Source of the DNA: Mesorhizobium loti
Lineage (GTDB): Bacteria; Pseudomonadota; Alphaproteobacteria; Rhizobiales; Rhizobiaceae
Assembly: GCF_003148495.1 (NCBI RefSeq)
Contig: NZ_QGGH01000002.1
Span: forward strand, 930,001 to 994,000
Length of the DNA: 64,000 bases
Reading direction: 5' to 3'
Translations under genes and position numbers: made by a program
Notes under the pieces: model-generated
Database searches by the model: none
Told to the model about the DNA's origin: nothing
What the model saw: only the letters and a program-made list of their open reading frames with translations
In this document: one piece after another, positions 35,035-45,181 of the stretch
How positions within the stretch are numbered: the stretch's first letter is position 1
How the letters are laid out: every line of letters starts with the position of its first letter

Positions 35035-37998
35035 ATGACCGATACCGCTGAAACGATCGATTATTCCAAGACGCTTTACCTGCCGCAGACGGATTTTCCG
35101 ATGCGCGCCGGCTTGCCCGAGAAGGAGCCGCTGCTGGTCAAGCGCTGGCAGGACATGGACCTCTACCGCAAGCTGCGCGAGGATGCTGCCGGCCGCACGA
35201 AATACGTGCTGCATGACGGCCCGCCCTACGCCAACGGCAACATCCATATCGGCCATGCGCTGAACAAGATCCTCAAGGACGTCATCACCCGCTCGTTCCA
35301 GATGCGCGGCTATGACTCGAACTATGTGCCGGGCTGGGACTGCCATGGCCTGCCGATCGAATGGAAGATCGAGGAGCAGTACCGCGCCAAGGGCAAGAAC
35401 AAGGACGAGGTGCCGGTCAACGAATTCCGCAAGGAATGCCGTGAGTTCGCCGCGCATTGGATCACGGTGCAGGGCGATGAGTTCCAGCGGCTCGGCGTCA
35501 TCGGCGACTTCAAGAATCCCTATACGACGATGGCTTTCCATGCCGAGTCGCGCATTGCCGGCGAACTTTTGAAATTCGCCATGTCGGGCCAGCTCTACCG
35601 CGGTTCCAAGCCGGTCATGTGGAGCGTGGTCGAGCGCACGGCACTGGCCGAGGCCGAGGTCGAGTACCAGGATTATGAGTCCGACACGATCTGGGCGAAG
35701 TTTCCGGTCGCCAGCCTGGTCCGTCCCATCGATGATGGTGAGACCAAACTGACGGAGGGAGCCCTCGACCTGCTCCAGGCCCACGTCGTCATCTGGACGA
35801 CGACGCCCTGGACCATCCCCGGCAACCGCGCCGTCAACTATTCGCCGCGCATCAGCTACGGCCTCTACGAGGTGACGGCGGCCGAGAACGCGTTTGGCCC
35901 GCAGCCGGGCGAAAAGCTGATCTTTGCCGACGCACTGGCCGAGGACGCCTCGGCCAAGGCCAAGGTCACCTTGAATCGTCTCCGCAGCGTTTCGGCGCAA
36001 GAGCTTGGAAGCCTTACGCTTTCGCATCCGTTCAAGGGCTTTGGCGGCGGCTACGAATTTGCCGTTCCGATGCTCGCCGGCGACCATGTCACCGACGATG
36101 CCGGCACCGGCTTCGTCCACACCGCGCCCGGCCACGGCCGCGAGGATTTTGACGCCTGGATGGATGCGGCGGCGGATCTGCGCGCACGCGACATCGACAG
36201 CGCCATCCCGTTCACCGTCGACGATGGCGGTTTCTTCACCAAGGACGCGCCGGGTTTTGGCCCGGATCGCGAGGGTGGGCCGGCGCGCGTCATCGACGAC
36301 AACGGCAAGAAGGGCAACGCTAACCAGGCGGTCATCGACGAGCTGATCAAGCGCAACGCGCTGTTCGCGCGGGGTCGGCTGAAACACTCCTATCCGCATT
36401 CCTGGCGGTCGAAGAAGCCGATCATCTTCCGCAACACGCCGCAATGGTTTGTCTACATGGACAAGGACCTCGGCGACGGCTCGACGTTGCGCAGCCGCGC
36501 GCTGAAGGCGATCGACGACACCCGCTTCGTGCCCGCCGCCGGCCAGAACCGCATCCGCGCCATGATCGAGGAGCGCCCGGACTGGGTGCTGTCGCGTCAG
36601 CGCGCCTGGGGCGTGCCGATCGCCGTCTTCGCCGATGCCGATGGCAATGTGCTGAAGGACGAGGCGGTCAACCAGCGCATCATGGACGCCTTCGAACAGG
36701 AGGGCGCCGACGCCTGGTTCGCCGCCGGCGCCAAGGAGCGTTTCCTCGGCAATCACGATGCCTCCAAATGGAAGCAGGTGATGGACATCCTCGACGTCTG
36801 GTTCGATTCGGGCTCGACGCACGCCTTCACGCTGGAAGATCGTCCTGACCTGAAATGGCCGGCCGACGTCTATCTCGAAGGCTCCGACCAGCATCGCGGC
36901 TGGTTCCACTCCTCGCTGCTGGAAAGCTGCGGCACCAGGGGCAGGGCGCCTTACGACACCGTCGTCACCCATGGTTTCACCATGGATGAGGATGGCCGCA
37001 AGATGTCGAAATCGCTCGGCAACACCGTCGTTCCACAGGACGTCATCAAGCAGTCGGGGGCCGACATCCTGCGTCTGTGGGTGGTGACGACTGATTACTG
37101 GGAGGACCAGCGGCTCGGTAAGAACGTGCTGCAGACCAACATCGACGCCTATCGCAAGCTGCGCAACACTATCCGCTGGATGCTGGGCACGCTCGCCCAT
37201 GACGATGGCGAGGAGGTGCCGCTGGGGAAGATGCCGGAGCTGGAGCGGCTGATGCTGCACCGGCTCTCCGAACTCGATGAAGTCGTGCGCTCGGGCTACG
37301 ACGCCTTCGAATTCAAGCGCATCACCCGCATGCTGCTCGATTTCATGGTGGTCGAACTATCGGCGTTCTATTTCGACATCCGCAAGGACGCGCTCTACTG
37401 TGACGCGCCGTCGAGCCTAAAACGCAAGGCTTCGGTGCAAGTGGTGCGCCATCTCTTCGATTGCCTGGTGAAATGGCTGGCGCCAATGCTGCCCTTCACC
37501 ATGGAAGAGGCCTGGCTCGATCGTCATCCCGACGCCGTCTCGGTGCATCTCGACCAGTTCCCGCAAATCCCGGCGGACTGGAAGAATGAGGCGCTGGCGG
37601 AAAAGTGGCGCAAGGTGCGGCAGGTGCGGCGTGTCGTCACCGGCGCGCTGGAGATCGCGCGCGCCCAGAAGGTGATAGGGTCGTCGCTGGAAGCAGTGCC
37701 GGTCGTCACCATCAACGATGCAGCGCTCGAAGCGGCGATATCCGATGTCGACATGGCCGAGATGGCGATCACCAGCGATCTGGTGATCGCTCATGGCGAA
37801 GCGCCTGTGGGTGCCTTCACGCTTGACGACGTCAGGGGTGTCGCCGTGGTGGTCGAAAAGGCCGAGGATCGCGGCCTCGTGAAATGCGCACGGTCCTGGC
37901 GCTACACCGCCGATGTCGGCCAGGATCCGGAATTTCCGGATGTTTCGGCGCGCGATGCGGCGGTACTGCACGAATTGAAGGCGCTTGGCCGGCTTTAA
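35035..37998 (+). CDS. ileS: Isoleucyl-tRNA synthetase
   Basis: The 987-residue class I synthetase charges tRNA-Ile. It has HIGH at residues 71-74 ([14 protein letters not shown]), an editing CP1 insertion (about 200-420; [14 protein letters not shown]) and KMSKS at 656-660, followed by the anticodon-binding helical domain. The C-terminal zinc-finger region keeps only one cysteine ([13 protein letters not shown], then SARD), unlike the four-cysteine E. coli enzyme. ATG 35035 gives the normal N-terminus ([21 protein letters not shown]). Confidence 0.97.
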   Translation: MTDTAETIDYSKTLYLPQTDFPMRAGLPEKEPLLVKRWQDMDLYRKLREDAAGRTKYVLHDGPPYANGNIHIGHALNKILKDVITRSFQMRGYDSNYVPGWDCHGLPIEWKIEEQYRAKGKNKDEVPVNEFRKECREFAAHWITVQGDEFQRLGVIGDFKNPYTTMAFHAESRIAGELLKFAMSGQLYRGSKPVMWSVVERTALAEAEVEYQDYESDTIWAKFPVASLVRPIDDGETKLTEGALDLLQAHVVIWTTTPWTIPGNRAVNYSPRISYGLYEVTAAENAFGPQPGEKLIFADALAEDASAKAKVTLNRLRSVSAQELGSLTLSHPFKGFGGGYEFAVPMLAGDHVTDDAGTGFVHTAPGHGREDFDAWMDAAADLRARDIDSAIPFTVDDGGFFTKDAPGFGPDREGGPARVIDDNGKKGNANQAVIDELIKRNALFARGRLKHSYPHSWRSKKPIIFRNTPQWFVYMDKDLGDGSTLRSRALKAIDDTRFVPAAGQNRIRAMIEERPDWVLSRQRAWGVPIAVFADADGNVLKDEAVNQRIMDAFEQEGADAWFAAGAKERFLGNHDASKWKQVMDILDVWFDSGSTHAFTLEDRPDLKWPADVYLEGSDQHRGWFHSSLLESCGTRGRAPYDTVVTHGFTMDEDGRKMSKSLGNTVVPQDVIKQSGADILRLWVVTTDYWEDQRLGKNVLQTNIDAYRKLRNTIRWMLGTLAHDDGEEVPLGKMPELERLMLHRLSELDEVVRSGYDAFEFKRITRMLLDFMVVELSAFYFDIRKDALYCDAPSSLKRKASVQVVRHLFDCLVKWLAPMLPFTMEEAWLDRHPDAVSVHLDQFPQIPADWKNEALAEKWRKVRQVRRVVTGALEIARAQKVIGSSLEAVPVVTINDAALEAAISDVDMAEMAITSDLVIAHGEAPVGAFTLDDVRGVAVVVEKAEDRGLVKCARSWRYTADVGQDPEFPDVSARDAAVLHELKALGRL

Positions 37999-38039
37999 CA
38001 GGCCGGCCGGCCAGCTTGATCGGTGCACAAATGCCACGC

Positions 38040-38060
38040 CGGGCGGGCGAAAACCGCCCG
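38040..38060 (+). terminator. Possible ileS terminator hairpin
   Basis: CGGGCGG (38040-38046) and CCGCCCG (38054-38060) form a seven-pair stem around a gcgaaaa loop, 42 bases after the ileS stop. No T-run follows, so factor-independent termination would be weak. Confidence 0.4.
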
Positions 38061-38209
38061 CGCGTTGCCCTTAACGAGTGGTTGAGGTAAACACGCGAAA
38101 CTCCGGAAGACAAATTGTCGCCGGATTTCCGTCGCAAGTGCTTGGACGATGGGGACCGGTCATAAGGCCGGTGGCAATCGAGAGGCTGTCTACAGTGGGA
38201 CTTTTTGGC

Positions 38210-38890
38210 ATGACCGAGAGATATAACGTGCGCCTGGCGCTGCTGGCGCCGCTTGTCGCATCGGGCCTCGCTTTGTCCGGCTGCATGGGGTCTCCGACCT
38301 ATGGCACCGACAAGACCGCCGGCGAACAGCTGGCCGGCGATATTTCGGGCGCCTTTTCGTTCGCGCCGAAGCGCAAGGAACAGATCGACTACAAGCCGCG
38401 CCCGACGCTGGTGAAGCCGGCGCCAGGCCAGAAGGAAGCGCTGCCGGCGCCGCAGGACAGCATCGAGACGGCAAGCGCCGAATGGCCCGAATCGCCCGAG
38501 CAGCGCCGCGCCCGCTTGCGCGCCGACGCCACCGCCCATCAGAACGATCCGGCCTATCAGTCGGAGATCGTCGACGACGTGCAGACCGATCCGGCCTCGG
38601 TGAAGAAGGCGATGGCGGATTCAGGTTCGAGCCACCCGCCGGCGTGGACACCCGCTGATTCCGACAAGGGTCGTGCCGCCGAGATCCAGCGCCGCCTCGC
38701 CGATAGCAAGCAGGGTGACCCGAACACCCGCAAATATCTCAGCGAACCGCCGGTGCAGTATCGTGTGGCAGCTGGCACAGCGCCGCAGAATGAGCTTGGT
38801 GAGGACGAGTACAAGAAGGAACGTCGTCTCAAGAAAGAGGCGGAAGGCAAGAAGGGCAGCGGCTGGTTCGACTGGATGCCGTCCTTGTAA
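38210..38890 (+). CDS. Uncharacterised lipoprotein
   Basis: A 226-residue protein with a lipoprotein signal (MTERYNVRLALLAPLVASGLALSGC, lipobox LSGC with Cys25). The rest is polar, rich in Pro, Ala, Lys and Glu, and probably largely disordered, ending in KKGSGWFDWMPSL. I do not recognise a domain; similar proteins follow ileS in related rhizobia as far as I recall. ATG 38210 has GTGGGA upstream. Probable envelope location, function unknown. Confidence 0.75.
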   Translation: MTERYNVRLALLAPLVASGLALSGCMGSPTYGTDKTAGEQLAGDISGAFSFAPKRKEQIDYKPRPTLVKPAPGQKEALPAPQDSIETASAEWPESPEQRRARLRADATAHQNDPAYQSEIVDDVQTDPASVKKAMADSGSSHPPAWTPADSDKGRAAEIQRRLADSKQGDPNTRKYLSEPPVQYRVAAGTAPQNELGEDEYKKERRLKKEAEGKKGSGWFDWMPSL

Positions 38891-38930
38891 AAACTGCCCC
38901 TTTGTTGTTTCTTGCCGAAGGGCGCCCGGT

Positions 38931-39380
38931 TCAGCCGCGCCGTTCCCGGAAAAATCCTTTGAGTAGCACGGCCGCTTCGGTCTCGCCGATGCCCGGATAG
39001 ATGTCGGGCGTGTGGTGGCAGGTCGGCGAGGCGAAGAAGCGCACGCCATTGACCACCGCACCGCCCTTGTCGTCGGCGGCGCCGAAATAGAGCCGCCGCA
39101 GCCGGGCGAAGGAAATGGCGCCGGCGCACATGGCGCAAGGCTCAAGCGTCACATAGAGATCATGGCCGGTGAGCCGCTCGGCCGACAGCTTGCGGCAGGC
39201 TTCGCGGATGACCAGCATCTCGGCATGCGCCGTCGGGTCGGCAAGTTCGCGTGTGCGGTTGCCGGCACTGGCGACAACGCCATCGGCGTTGGCGATGACG
39301 GCGCCGACCGGCACTTCGCCACGCAAGGCGGCAGCTTCGGCCTCCTTCAGCGCCAGCGCCATGAAATCGGGCCGCTTCAC
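38931..39380 (-). CDS. tadA: tRNA-specific adenosine deaminase
   Basis: A 149-residue zinc deaminase that should convert A34 to inosine in tRNA-Arg(ACG). The active site is intact: AHAEML carries the zinc His and the proton-shuttle Glu, and PCAMC supplies the two zinc cysteines. GTG 39380 is chosen because it gives the normal family N-terminus (KRPDFMALALKEAEAA) and GGAA lies upstream. A guanine or cytosine deaminase paralogue is less likely given the RLYFGAADDKGGA context. Confidence 0.9.
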   Translation of the reverse strand: MKRPDFMALALKEAEAAALRGEVPVGAVIANADGVVASAGNRTRELADPTAHAEMLVIREACRKLSAERLTGHDLYVTLEPCAMCAGAISFARLRRLYFGAADDKGGAVVNGVRFFASPTCHHTPDIYPGIGETEAAVLLKGFFRERRG

Positions 39381-39414
39381 GCGATTTCCATTCCGATTAT
39401 CTCCTCGCCACTCG

Positions 39415-39639
39415 CTGGAGCAAGTCCGTTTCAGAATGAACCGCACTTGCTCCAGGCTTTTGGTTTTCGTTTGTCCTTTCGGAAAAACCGGTCACCACTT
39501 TTCCCTGACAAACTCTGGTGATCCTGTTATTGAGCGCATGACCTCGAAAATCGGACTCGGTTTTCGGAAATGATCATGCGCCACATCAAAAATGCTACAG
39601 CGTTCGTTGCGCGCCCAAAAGGATGCGCCACGCTGTAGC
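39415..39639. repeat. Mosaic of three palindromic elements upstream of the pseudouridine synthase gene
   Basis: Three hairpins lie in a row: CTGGAGCAAGT (39415-39425) with ACTTGCTCCAG (39445-39455); GCGCATGA (39534-39541) with TCATGCGC (39574-39581), with inner CGAAAA/TTTTCG; and GCTACAGCG (39594-39602) with CGCTGTAGC (39631-39639). The middle one resembles the abundant rhizobial intergenic element with a CATGATC...TTTTCCG arm. The assembly fits rhizobial intergenic mosaic elements, by memory rather than by search. Confidence 0.75.
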
Positions 39640-39661
39640 AGCGCAAACGGACAAAGGCCAC

Positions 39662-41758
39662 ATGGACGACAACGACAAGAAATTCCGACCCAAGAAGGGT
39701 CCGGTCAGAAGCGGCTCGAAAGCCGCGGCACCGCGCAGCCGTGATGGCGCCGCCGGCAAAGGCGGCAAGCCGTCCTTTGGCGCCAAGAAACCTTACGCAC
39801 CGCGTGGCGATCGGCCGATGGCTGCCGATAGCGAGCGGCCGAAGCGCGACTTCAAGGGCGGTGACAAGCCATTCAGCAAAGGTCCGCGCCCCGAAGGCAA
39901 GCCTTTTGAGAAGCGTGAGGGGCCACGCAAGCCCTACGCACCGCGCGGCGACCGCCCGGTGGCCGCTGAGGGCGAGCGCAAGCCCTATGAAAAGCGTGAG
40001 GGGCCACGCAAGCCCTACGCACCGCGCGGCGACCGCCAGGTGGCCGCTGAAGGTGAGCGCAAGCCCTATGAGAAGCGCGAAGGCCCACGCAAGCCCTACG
40101 CACCGCGCGGCGACCGCCCGGTGGCCGCTGAGGGCGAGCGCAAGTCCTATGAAAAGCGCGAAGGGCCGCGCAAACCTTATGCACCGCGTGGCGACCGGCC
40201 GGCTGCGGCGGCAGAGGGCGGCGAAAAGCGCTTCGACCGTCCCAAGCGTGATTTTAGCGACCGCGCGCCGCGCGACGCCGGCGATCGCCCGAAGCGTGAC
40301 TTCGCTGACCGCCCCAAGCGCGACTTTGGCGATCGGCCGCAAGGCGCGTCAGGCGGCAGCTTCAAGCCGCGCCCGCGTCCCGCGGACGCGACGGAAGAGG
40401 CCGGCGAACGCATCGCCAAGCGGCTGGCCCGCGCCGGCCTGGCCTCGCGCCGCGACGCCGAGGAACTGATCGCCGCCGGCCGCGTCAAGGTCAACGGCCG
40501 CGCCCTGACCTCGCCGGCCTTCAACGTCATGCCTGATGACATCATCCATCTCGACGGTATGGAAATCCCGCCAATCGAGCGCACCCGCCTGTTCCTGTTC
40601 CACAAGCCGGCCGGCGTCGTCACCACCAACCGCGATCCCGAGGGCCGCAAGACCGTCTTCGACGTGCTGCCGGCTGAATTGCCGCGGCTGATGACCATCG
40701 GCCGGCTGGATATCAACACCGAAGGCCTGCTTCTGCTCACCAACGATGGCGGCCTATCGCGCGTGCTCGAACTGCCGGCCACTGGCTGGCTGCGCCGCTA
40801 CCGCGTGCGCGTCCACGGCAAGGTCGAGGAGAGCGCGCTTGCCGGCCTGCGTGAAGGCATTGCCGTCGACGGCGTGTTTTACGGCGCCATCGAAGCGACG
40901 CTCGACCGTGAGCAAGGCACCAATGCCTGGCTGACGATCGGCCTGCGCGAGGGCAAGAACCGCGAAGTCAGGAACATCCTCGGCTCGCTTGGCCTCGACG
41001 TGACGCGGCTGATCCGCATTTCCTACGGCCCGTTCCAGCTTGATGACCTCGCCGAGGGCCATGTGCTGGAGATCAAGGGCAGGGTGCTGCGCGACCAGCT
41101 TGGCGAGCGCCTGGTCGAGGAATCAGGCGCCAATTTCGACGCCGATGTCACCAAACCGTTTTCCAACAAGCCGGTGCGGCGCACCGAAATCCGCGAGCCG
41201 GAGCCGGAACGGCCGAAATTCACCCGTGACGGCGAGCGCCGTCCGATCGGCGAGGGCGGGTTGATCAAGAACCGCAAACGCCGCGAAGGCAGTCGCGACG
41301 AAGCGCTGGGCAAGCTGTCGACAAGCCCCGACAGAAGCGCGGGATCCGAGAAGAGCTTTGGCGAGCGCGGTCCGCGGCCCGAACGCAGCTTTGGCGACAA
41401 ACCCCGCGGCAATTTTGGCGACAAGCCGCGCGGCGGCTTCGGCGACAAGCCTCGTGGTGCTTTTGGCGGTAAGCCGGGCGGCGGCAAGAAATCCGAGCGC
41501 GAGCAACGGCCGATCGAGCCGCCCGGCCAGCGCAAGGCCAATGTCTGGATGGCGCCGGGCGCACGGCCGATCGGCAAGGGCAGGGCAGAAGCCGACGCCG
41601 CCAAGGCGGCCGACGCCAAGGCGCGCAAGGCGTCGTTCAAGCCGTCCTATGGCAAACCCGCCGGTGCAAAGCCGTTCGGCAAGCCGCGCGGCGAGCGTCC
41701 GGGCGGTGCTGGCGGCGAGCGGCCGCGCAGTGGTCCCAAAGGTCCCAGAACGAGATGA
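39662..41758 (+). CDS. RsuA/RluB-family pseudouridine synthase with long repetitive tails
   Basis: The 698-residue protein has a basic, repetitive N-terminal extension (about residues 1-245), then an S4 RNA-binding domain (RLARAGLASRRDAEELIAAGRVKVNG) and a catalytic domain with GRLDINTEGLLLLTNDG (nucleophile Asp) and NREVRNILGSLGLDVTRLIRISYGPF. A Lys/Gly/Pro-rich C-terminal tail (about 500-698, with FGDKPRG repeats) follows. It probably modifies 23S rRNA, as RluB does. Normal relatives are about 250-300 residues, so over half of this protein is tail. It is followed 13 bases later by rsmD. Confidence 0.9.
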   Translation: MDDNDKKFRPKKGPVRSGSKAAAPRSRDGAAGKGGKPSFGAKKPYAPRGDRPMAADSERPKRDFKGGDKPFSKGPRPEGKPFEKREGPRKPYAPRGDRPVAAEGERKPYEKREGPRKPYAPRGDRQVAAEGERKPYEKREGPRKPYAPRGDRPVAAEGERKSYEKREGPRKPYAPRGDRPAAAAEGGEKRFDRPKRDFSDRAPRDAGDRPKRDFADRPKRDFGDRPQGASGGSFKPRPRPADATEEAGERIAKRLARAGLASRRDAEELIAAGRVKVNGRALTSPAFNVMPDDIIHLDGMEIPPIERTRLFLFHKPAGVVTTNRDPEGRKTVFDVLPAELPRLMTIGRLDINTEGLLLLTNDGGLSRVLELPATGWLRRYRVRVHGKVEESALAGLREGIAVDGVFYGAIEATLDREQGTNAWLTIGLREGKNREVRNILGSLGLDVTRLIRISYGPFQLDDLAEGHVLEIKGRVLRDQLGERLVEESGANFDADVTKPFSNKPVRRTEIREPEPERPKFTRDGERRPIGEGGLIKNRKRREGSRDEALGKLSTSPDRSAGSEKSFGERGPRPERSFGDKPRGNFGDKPRGGFGDKPRGAFGGKPGGGKKSEREQRPIEPPGQRKANVWMAPGARPIGKGRAEADAAKAADAKARKASFKPSYGKPAGAKPFGKPRGERPGGAGGERPRSGPKGPRTR
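39908..40231 (+). repeat. 81-base in-frame tandem repeat inside the pseudouridine synthase gene
   Basis: Three near-identical 81-base units and a diverged fourth encode 27-residue repeats with the core GPRKPYAPRGDRPVAAEGER. Units differ at few bases, so they are recent and could change copy number by slippage or recombination. Confidence 0.9.
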
Positions 41759-41771
41759 GGCCTAAAGCGAG

Positions 41772-42326
41772 ATGAGAATCGTCGGCGGTGAGTTTCGCGG
41801 GCGTCCCTTGGCGACGCCTCGCTCAAGCGCCATCCGTCCGACGACCGATCGCACCCGCGAGGCGGTCTTCAACGTGCTGGCGCATCGTTTTGCCGAGCAA
41901 TTGGACGGCGCGCGCGTGCTCGACCTGTTCGCCGGCACCGGCGCGCTCGGGCTCGAAGCGCTGTCGCGCGGTGCTTCCTACGGCGTCTTCATCGAAGAAT
42001 CGGCGGAAGGCCGAGGCCTGATCCGCGACAATGTCGAGGCCTTCGGCCTGACCGGCCGTACCAAGATCTTTCGCCGCGACGCTACCGGCCTCGGTGAGGC
42101 CGGCACGCTGTCGCCGTTCGGTCTCGTCTTCGCCGACCCGCCCTATGGCAAGGGCCTTGGCGAGCGCGCGCTGCAGTCGGCGAAAGCCGGTGGCTGGCTC
42201 CGCCCCGGCGCGCTGTGTGTGGTCGAGGAGGCCGCGGTGGCGCCCTTCGAACCAGGCCCCGGCTTTGCCGTGCTGGACGAACGCAACTATGGCGAGACCG
42301 TCATCCGCTTCATCGAGGCGGCCTGA
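41772..42326 (+). CDS. rsmD: 16S rRNA (guanine(966)-N2)-methyltransferase
   Basis: A 184-residue SAM methyltransferase with the RsmD start (MRIVGGEFRGRPL; IRPTTDRTREAVFNVL), the SAM loop VLDLFAGTGALGLEALSRGA, and the catalytic DPPY (FADPPYGKGL). It methylates G966 in 16S rRNA. The spacing of 13 bases after the pseudouridine synthase suggests an rRNA-modification operon. Confidence 0.95.
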   Translation: MRIVGGEFRGRPLATPRSSAIRPTTDRTREAVFNVLAHRFAEQLDGARVLDLFAGTGALGLEALSRGASYGVFIEESAEGRGLIRDNVEAFGLTGRTKIFRRDATGLGEAGTLSPFGLVFADPPYGKGLGERALQSAKAGGWLRPGALCVVEEAAVAPFEPGPGFAVLDERNYGETVIRFIEAA

Positions 42327-42461
42327 TACGCGCTCCATCCATAGCCAGGCATCCACGGCCGGCCTCTTTGCCGCCGCCTTTGCCGGCAACATGACCAACA
42401 ATTCACTTTGCTTGTCGTCCAGACCCTGCCTATCGTCCTGCCAAGAAAACCGGAGCCATTG

Positions 42462-43832
42462 ATGACATCCAAGGCTGAATGGCTGCGCGCAACGCTGCTG
42501 GCGACGTCGCTGGCTTTCACGATCACCGGTTCGGCGCTGGCCGAGAGCGCGCCGGACGCGTTCAAGGTGACGGATTTCCTGCTCGACAACGGCATGGAGG
42601 TCGTCGTCATTCCCGACCATCGCGCGCCGATCGTCACCCATATGGTCTGGTACAAGATCGGCAGCGCCGACGAGCCGCCCGGCAAATCGGGCATCGCGCA
42701 TTTCTTCGAGCATCTGATGTTCAAGGCGACGACCCACCATGCGGCGGGCGAGTTCGACCGCGCCATCTCCGATATCGGCGGCTCCAACAACGCCTTCACC
42801 TCTTACGACTACACGGCCTTCCACGAGACGGTGGCGCCGTCCGCGCTCGAGCTGATGATGAGCTTCGAGGCCGACCGCATGCGCAACCTCATCCTCACCG
42901 ACGATGTCATCAAGACCGAGCGCGATGTCATCCTCGAGGAGCGCCGCTCGCGCATCGACAACAATCCCGAGGCCGTGCTGGACGAGGAGGTCGATGCCAC
43001 GCTGTGGCAGAACCAGCCCTATCGCATTCCCGTCATCGGCTGGATGCAGGAGATGCAGCAGCTGAACCGCACCGACGCGGCCGCCTTCTATGACAAATAC
43101 TACCGGCCCAACAACGCCGTGCTGATCGTGGCCGGCGATGTCGAGCCGGACACGGTGCGGGCGCTGGCCGAAAAGACCTATGGCAAGGTGGCGCGCGGCC
43201 CCGATCTGCCGCCGCGCATCCGCCCGGTCGAACCGGAGCAGAACACCAAGCGCACGGTGACGCTCGCCGATGCCCGCGTCAGCGTGCCGAGCTTTTCCAC
43301 GCAGTGGGTGGTGCCATCCTATCATTCGGGCAAGCCGGGCGAGGCGGAAGCGCTCGACCTGCTGGCGGAAATCCTCGGCGGCGGCAATCGCAGCCGGCTC
43401 TACCAGGCGCTCGTCGTCCAGCAAGGCATCGCATCCAGCGCCGGCGCCTTTTTCCAGGGCACGATGCTCGACGACACCAATTTCACCATCTACGGCGCGC
43501 CGCGCGGCGATGCCAAAATCTCCGACGTCGAAGCGGCGGTCGATGCCGAAGTGGCACGCATCGTCAGGGATGGCGTCACGCCTTCGGAGCTGGAAAAGGC
43601 CAAGGACCGCTATGTCAGGTCGATGATCTTTGCCCGCGACAAGCAGGATTCGATGGCCAACATCTACGGCTCGACGCTGGCCACCGGCGGCAATGTGCAG
43701 GACGTCCAGCAATGGCCGGACCGTATCCGCAAGGTCACGACAGACGAGGTCAAGGCCGTCGCCGCGCGCTATCTGGTGCTCGCCCGGTCGACGACCGGCT
43801 ATCTCTTGCCGCAGCAACAGGCGGGGAATTGA
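42462..43832 (+). CDS. M16-family zinc peptidase, active subunit, periplasmic
   Basis: A 456-residue protein with a signal peptide (about residues 1-27, ending GSALA) and the inverted zinc-binding motif HFFEH (80-84), as in pitrilysin and processing peptidases. A downstream Glu ([13 protein letters not shown]) completes the metal site. It pairs with the next gene, which lacks the zinc motif, like the beta/alpha subunits of a heterodimeric M16 peptidase. ATG 42462 has CGGAG upstream; its stop overlaps the next start by one base (TGATG). Confidence 0.92.
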   Translation: MTSKAEWLRATLLATSLAFTITGSALAESAPDAFKVTDFLLDNGMEVVVIPDHRAPIVTHMVWYKIGSADEPPGKSGIAHFFEHLMFKATTHHAAGEFDRAISDIGGSNNAFTSYDYTAFHETVAPSALELMMSFEADRMRNLILTDDVIKTERDVILEERRSRIDNNPEAVLDEEVDATLWQNQPYRIPVIGWMQEMQQLNRTDAAAFYDKYYRPNNAVLIVAGDVEPDTVRALAEKTYGKVARGPDLPPRIRPVEPEQNTKRTVTLADARVSVPSFSTQWVVPSYHSGKPGEAEALDLLAEILGGGNRSRLYQALVVQQGIASSAGAFFQGTMLDDTNFTIYGAPRGDAKISDVEAAVDAEVARIVRDGVTPSELEKAKDRYVRSMIFARDKQDSMANIYGSTLATGGNVQDVQQWPDRIRKVTTDEVKAVAARYLVLARSTTGYLLPQQQAGN

Positions 43833-45181
43833 TGATGAAGAGCACGAACGCAATACGCGCACGCGCGCCCCTCGCAACCCTTTTCCTCTCCATCCTCTTC
43901 CTGATCCTGCCCGCACTCACGGCGCGCGCCATGGACATCCAGTCCGTCACCTCGCCAAAAGGCATCACCGCCTGGCTGGTGGAGGACTATTCCGTGCCGA
44001 TCGTCGCCATCCGCTTCGTCTTCGGCGGCGGCTCGACGCAGGATCCGCCGGGCAAGGAAGGGTTGGCCAACCTGATGACCGGTCTGTTCGACGAAGGCGC
44101 CGGCCCGCTCGACTCGGAAGGCTTCCAGATCAAGCTCGACGATGCCGGCGCCGAGATGAGTTTCGACGAAAGCCGTGACGGCATCTACGGCTCCATGCGC
44201 ATGCTGGCCGAGCAGCGCGACGAGGCGTTCGAGCTGTTGCGGCTCGCGGTCAACCAGCCGCGCTTCGACCAAGCGCCGATCGACCGCATCCGCGCCCAGA
44301 TCCTGTCCGGCATCATCGCCGGCGAGAACGATCCCGACACGGTCGCGCAGAGCAAATGGGCGCGCGCCCTCTATGGCGACCATCCCTATTCCCGCTCCGA
44401 TCAGGGCACCAAGGAGAGCATAGCCACCATCACGCCGGATGATCTGAAAGCCTTTCACAAAGCGGTGTTCGCGCGTGGTGGGCTGCATGTCGCCGTCGTC
44501 GGCGCCATCGACCCTGAGACGCTCAAGAAGAAGCTCGACATGGTGTTCGGCGACCTGCCGCAAAACCAGGCGCTCGCCCCCGTGGCCGATATCGACCCAA
44601 AGCTGGCGCAGCATGTCGAGGTCGACTACGACCTGCCGCAGACCTCCCTGCAGCTCGCTTTTCCCGGCGTGAAGCGCAAGGCGCCGGATTTCTTTCCCGC
44701 CGTGCTGATGAACGAGATTCTCGGCGGCGGCACCTTCACCTCGCGCCTGTTCCAGGAGGTGCGCGAAAAGCGCGGGCTGGCCTACAGCGTCAACTCCTCG
44801 CTGATCAACCAGGACCACGCCAGCGCGCTGATCGTCAGCACCGGGACGCGGTCGGACCGGGCGGCCGAGACGCTGGGCATCGTCCGCGACGTGGTCAAGC
44901 AGATGGCCGAGCAAGGCCCGACCGAAGCGGAGCTGGCGGCAACCAAGAAATATTTGACCGGCGCCTATGCCATCAACAATCTGGACTCGTCGAGTTCCAT
45001 TGCCTCGACTTTGGTCGAGCTGCAGCTCGACGATCTCGGCATCGACTACATGCAGCGCCGCGCCGGCTACATCAACGCGGTGACGCTCGATCAGGTCAAG
45101 GCGGCGGCGAAGAAGCTGCTGTCGGCCGAGCCGACCATCATGGTCATAGGACCGAAACTGGTCGGAGCCGGCAAGGGATGA
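43832..45181 (+). CDS. M16-family peptidase homologue, non-catalytic subunit
   Basis: This 449-residue protein has a signal peptide (about residues 1-33) and the M16 fold, but the HxxEH position reads [15 protein letters not shown], so no zinc site is present. It retains the substrate-binding Arg/Tyr block ([15 protein letters not shown]) near the C-terminal half, as regulatory M16 subunits do. It probably forms a closed heterodimer with the upstream active partner in the periplasm. Confidence 0.92.
   Translation: MMKSTNAIRARAPLATLFLSILFLILPALTARAMDIQSVTSPKGITAWLVEDYSVPIVAIRFVFGGGSTQDPPGKEGLANLMTGLFDEGAGPLDSEGFQIKLDDAGAEMSFDESRDGIYGSMRMLAEQRDEAFELLRLAVNQPRFDQAPIDRIRAQILSGIIAGENDPDTVAQSKWARALYGDHPYSRSDQGTKESIATITPDDLKAFHKAVFARGGLHVAVVGAIDPETLKKKLDMVFGDLPQNQALAPVADIDPKLAQHVEVDYDLPQTSLQLAFPGVKRKAPDFFPAVLMNEILGGGTFTSRLFQEVREKRGLAYSVNSSLINQDHASALIVSTGTRSDRAAETLGIVRDVVKQMAEQGPTEAELAATKKYLTGAYAINNLDSSSSIASTLVELQLDDLGIDYMQRRAGYINAVTLDQVKAAAKKLLSAEPTIMVIGPKLVGAGKG

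Noticed and set aside
34720..37260. An 846-residue open frame opposite ileS
   Set aside because: Antisense of a core gene with clear HIGH and KMSKS motifs. The composition is shadow-like and no domain was seen.
39908..40231. Regular 81-base repeats that could be mistaken for a CRISPR array
   Set aside because: Units are contiguous without unique spacers, stay in frame and encode a 27-residue protein repeat. No cas genes are present.
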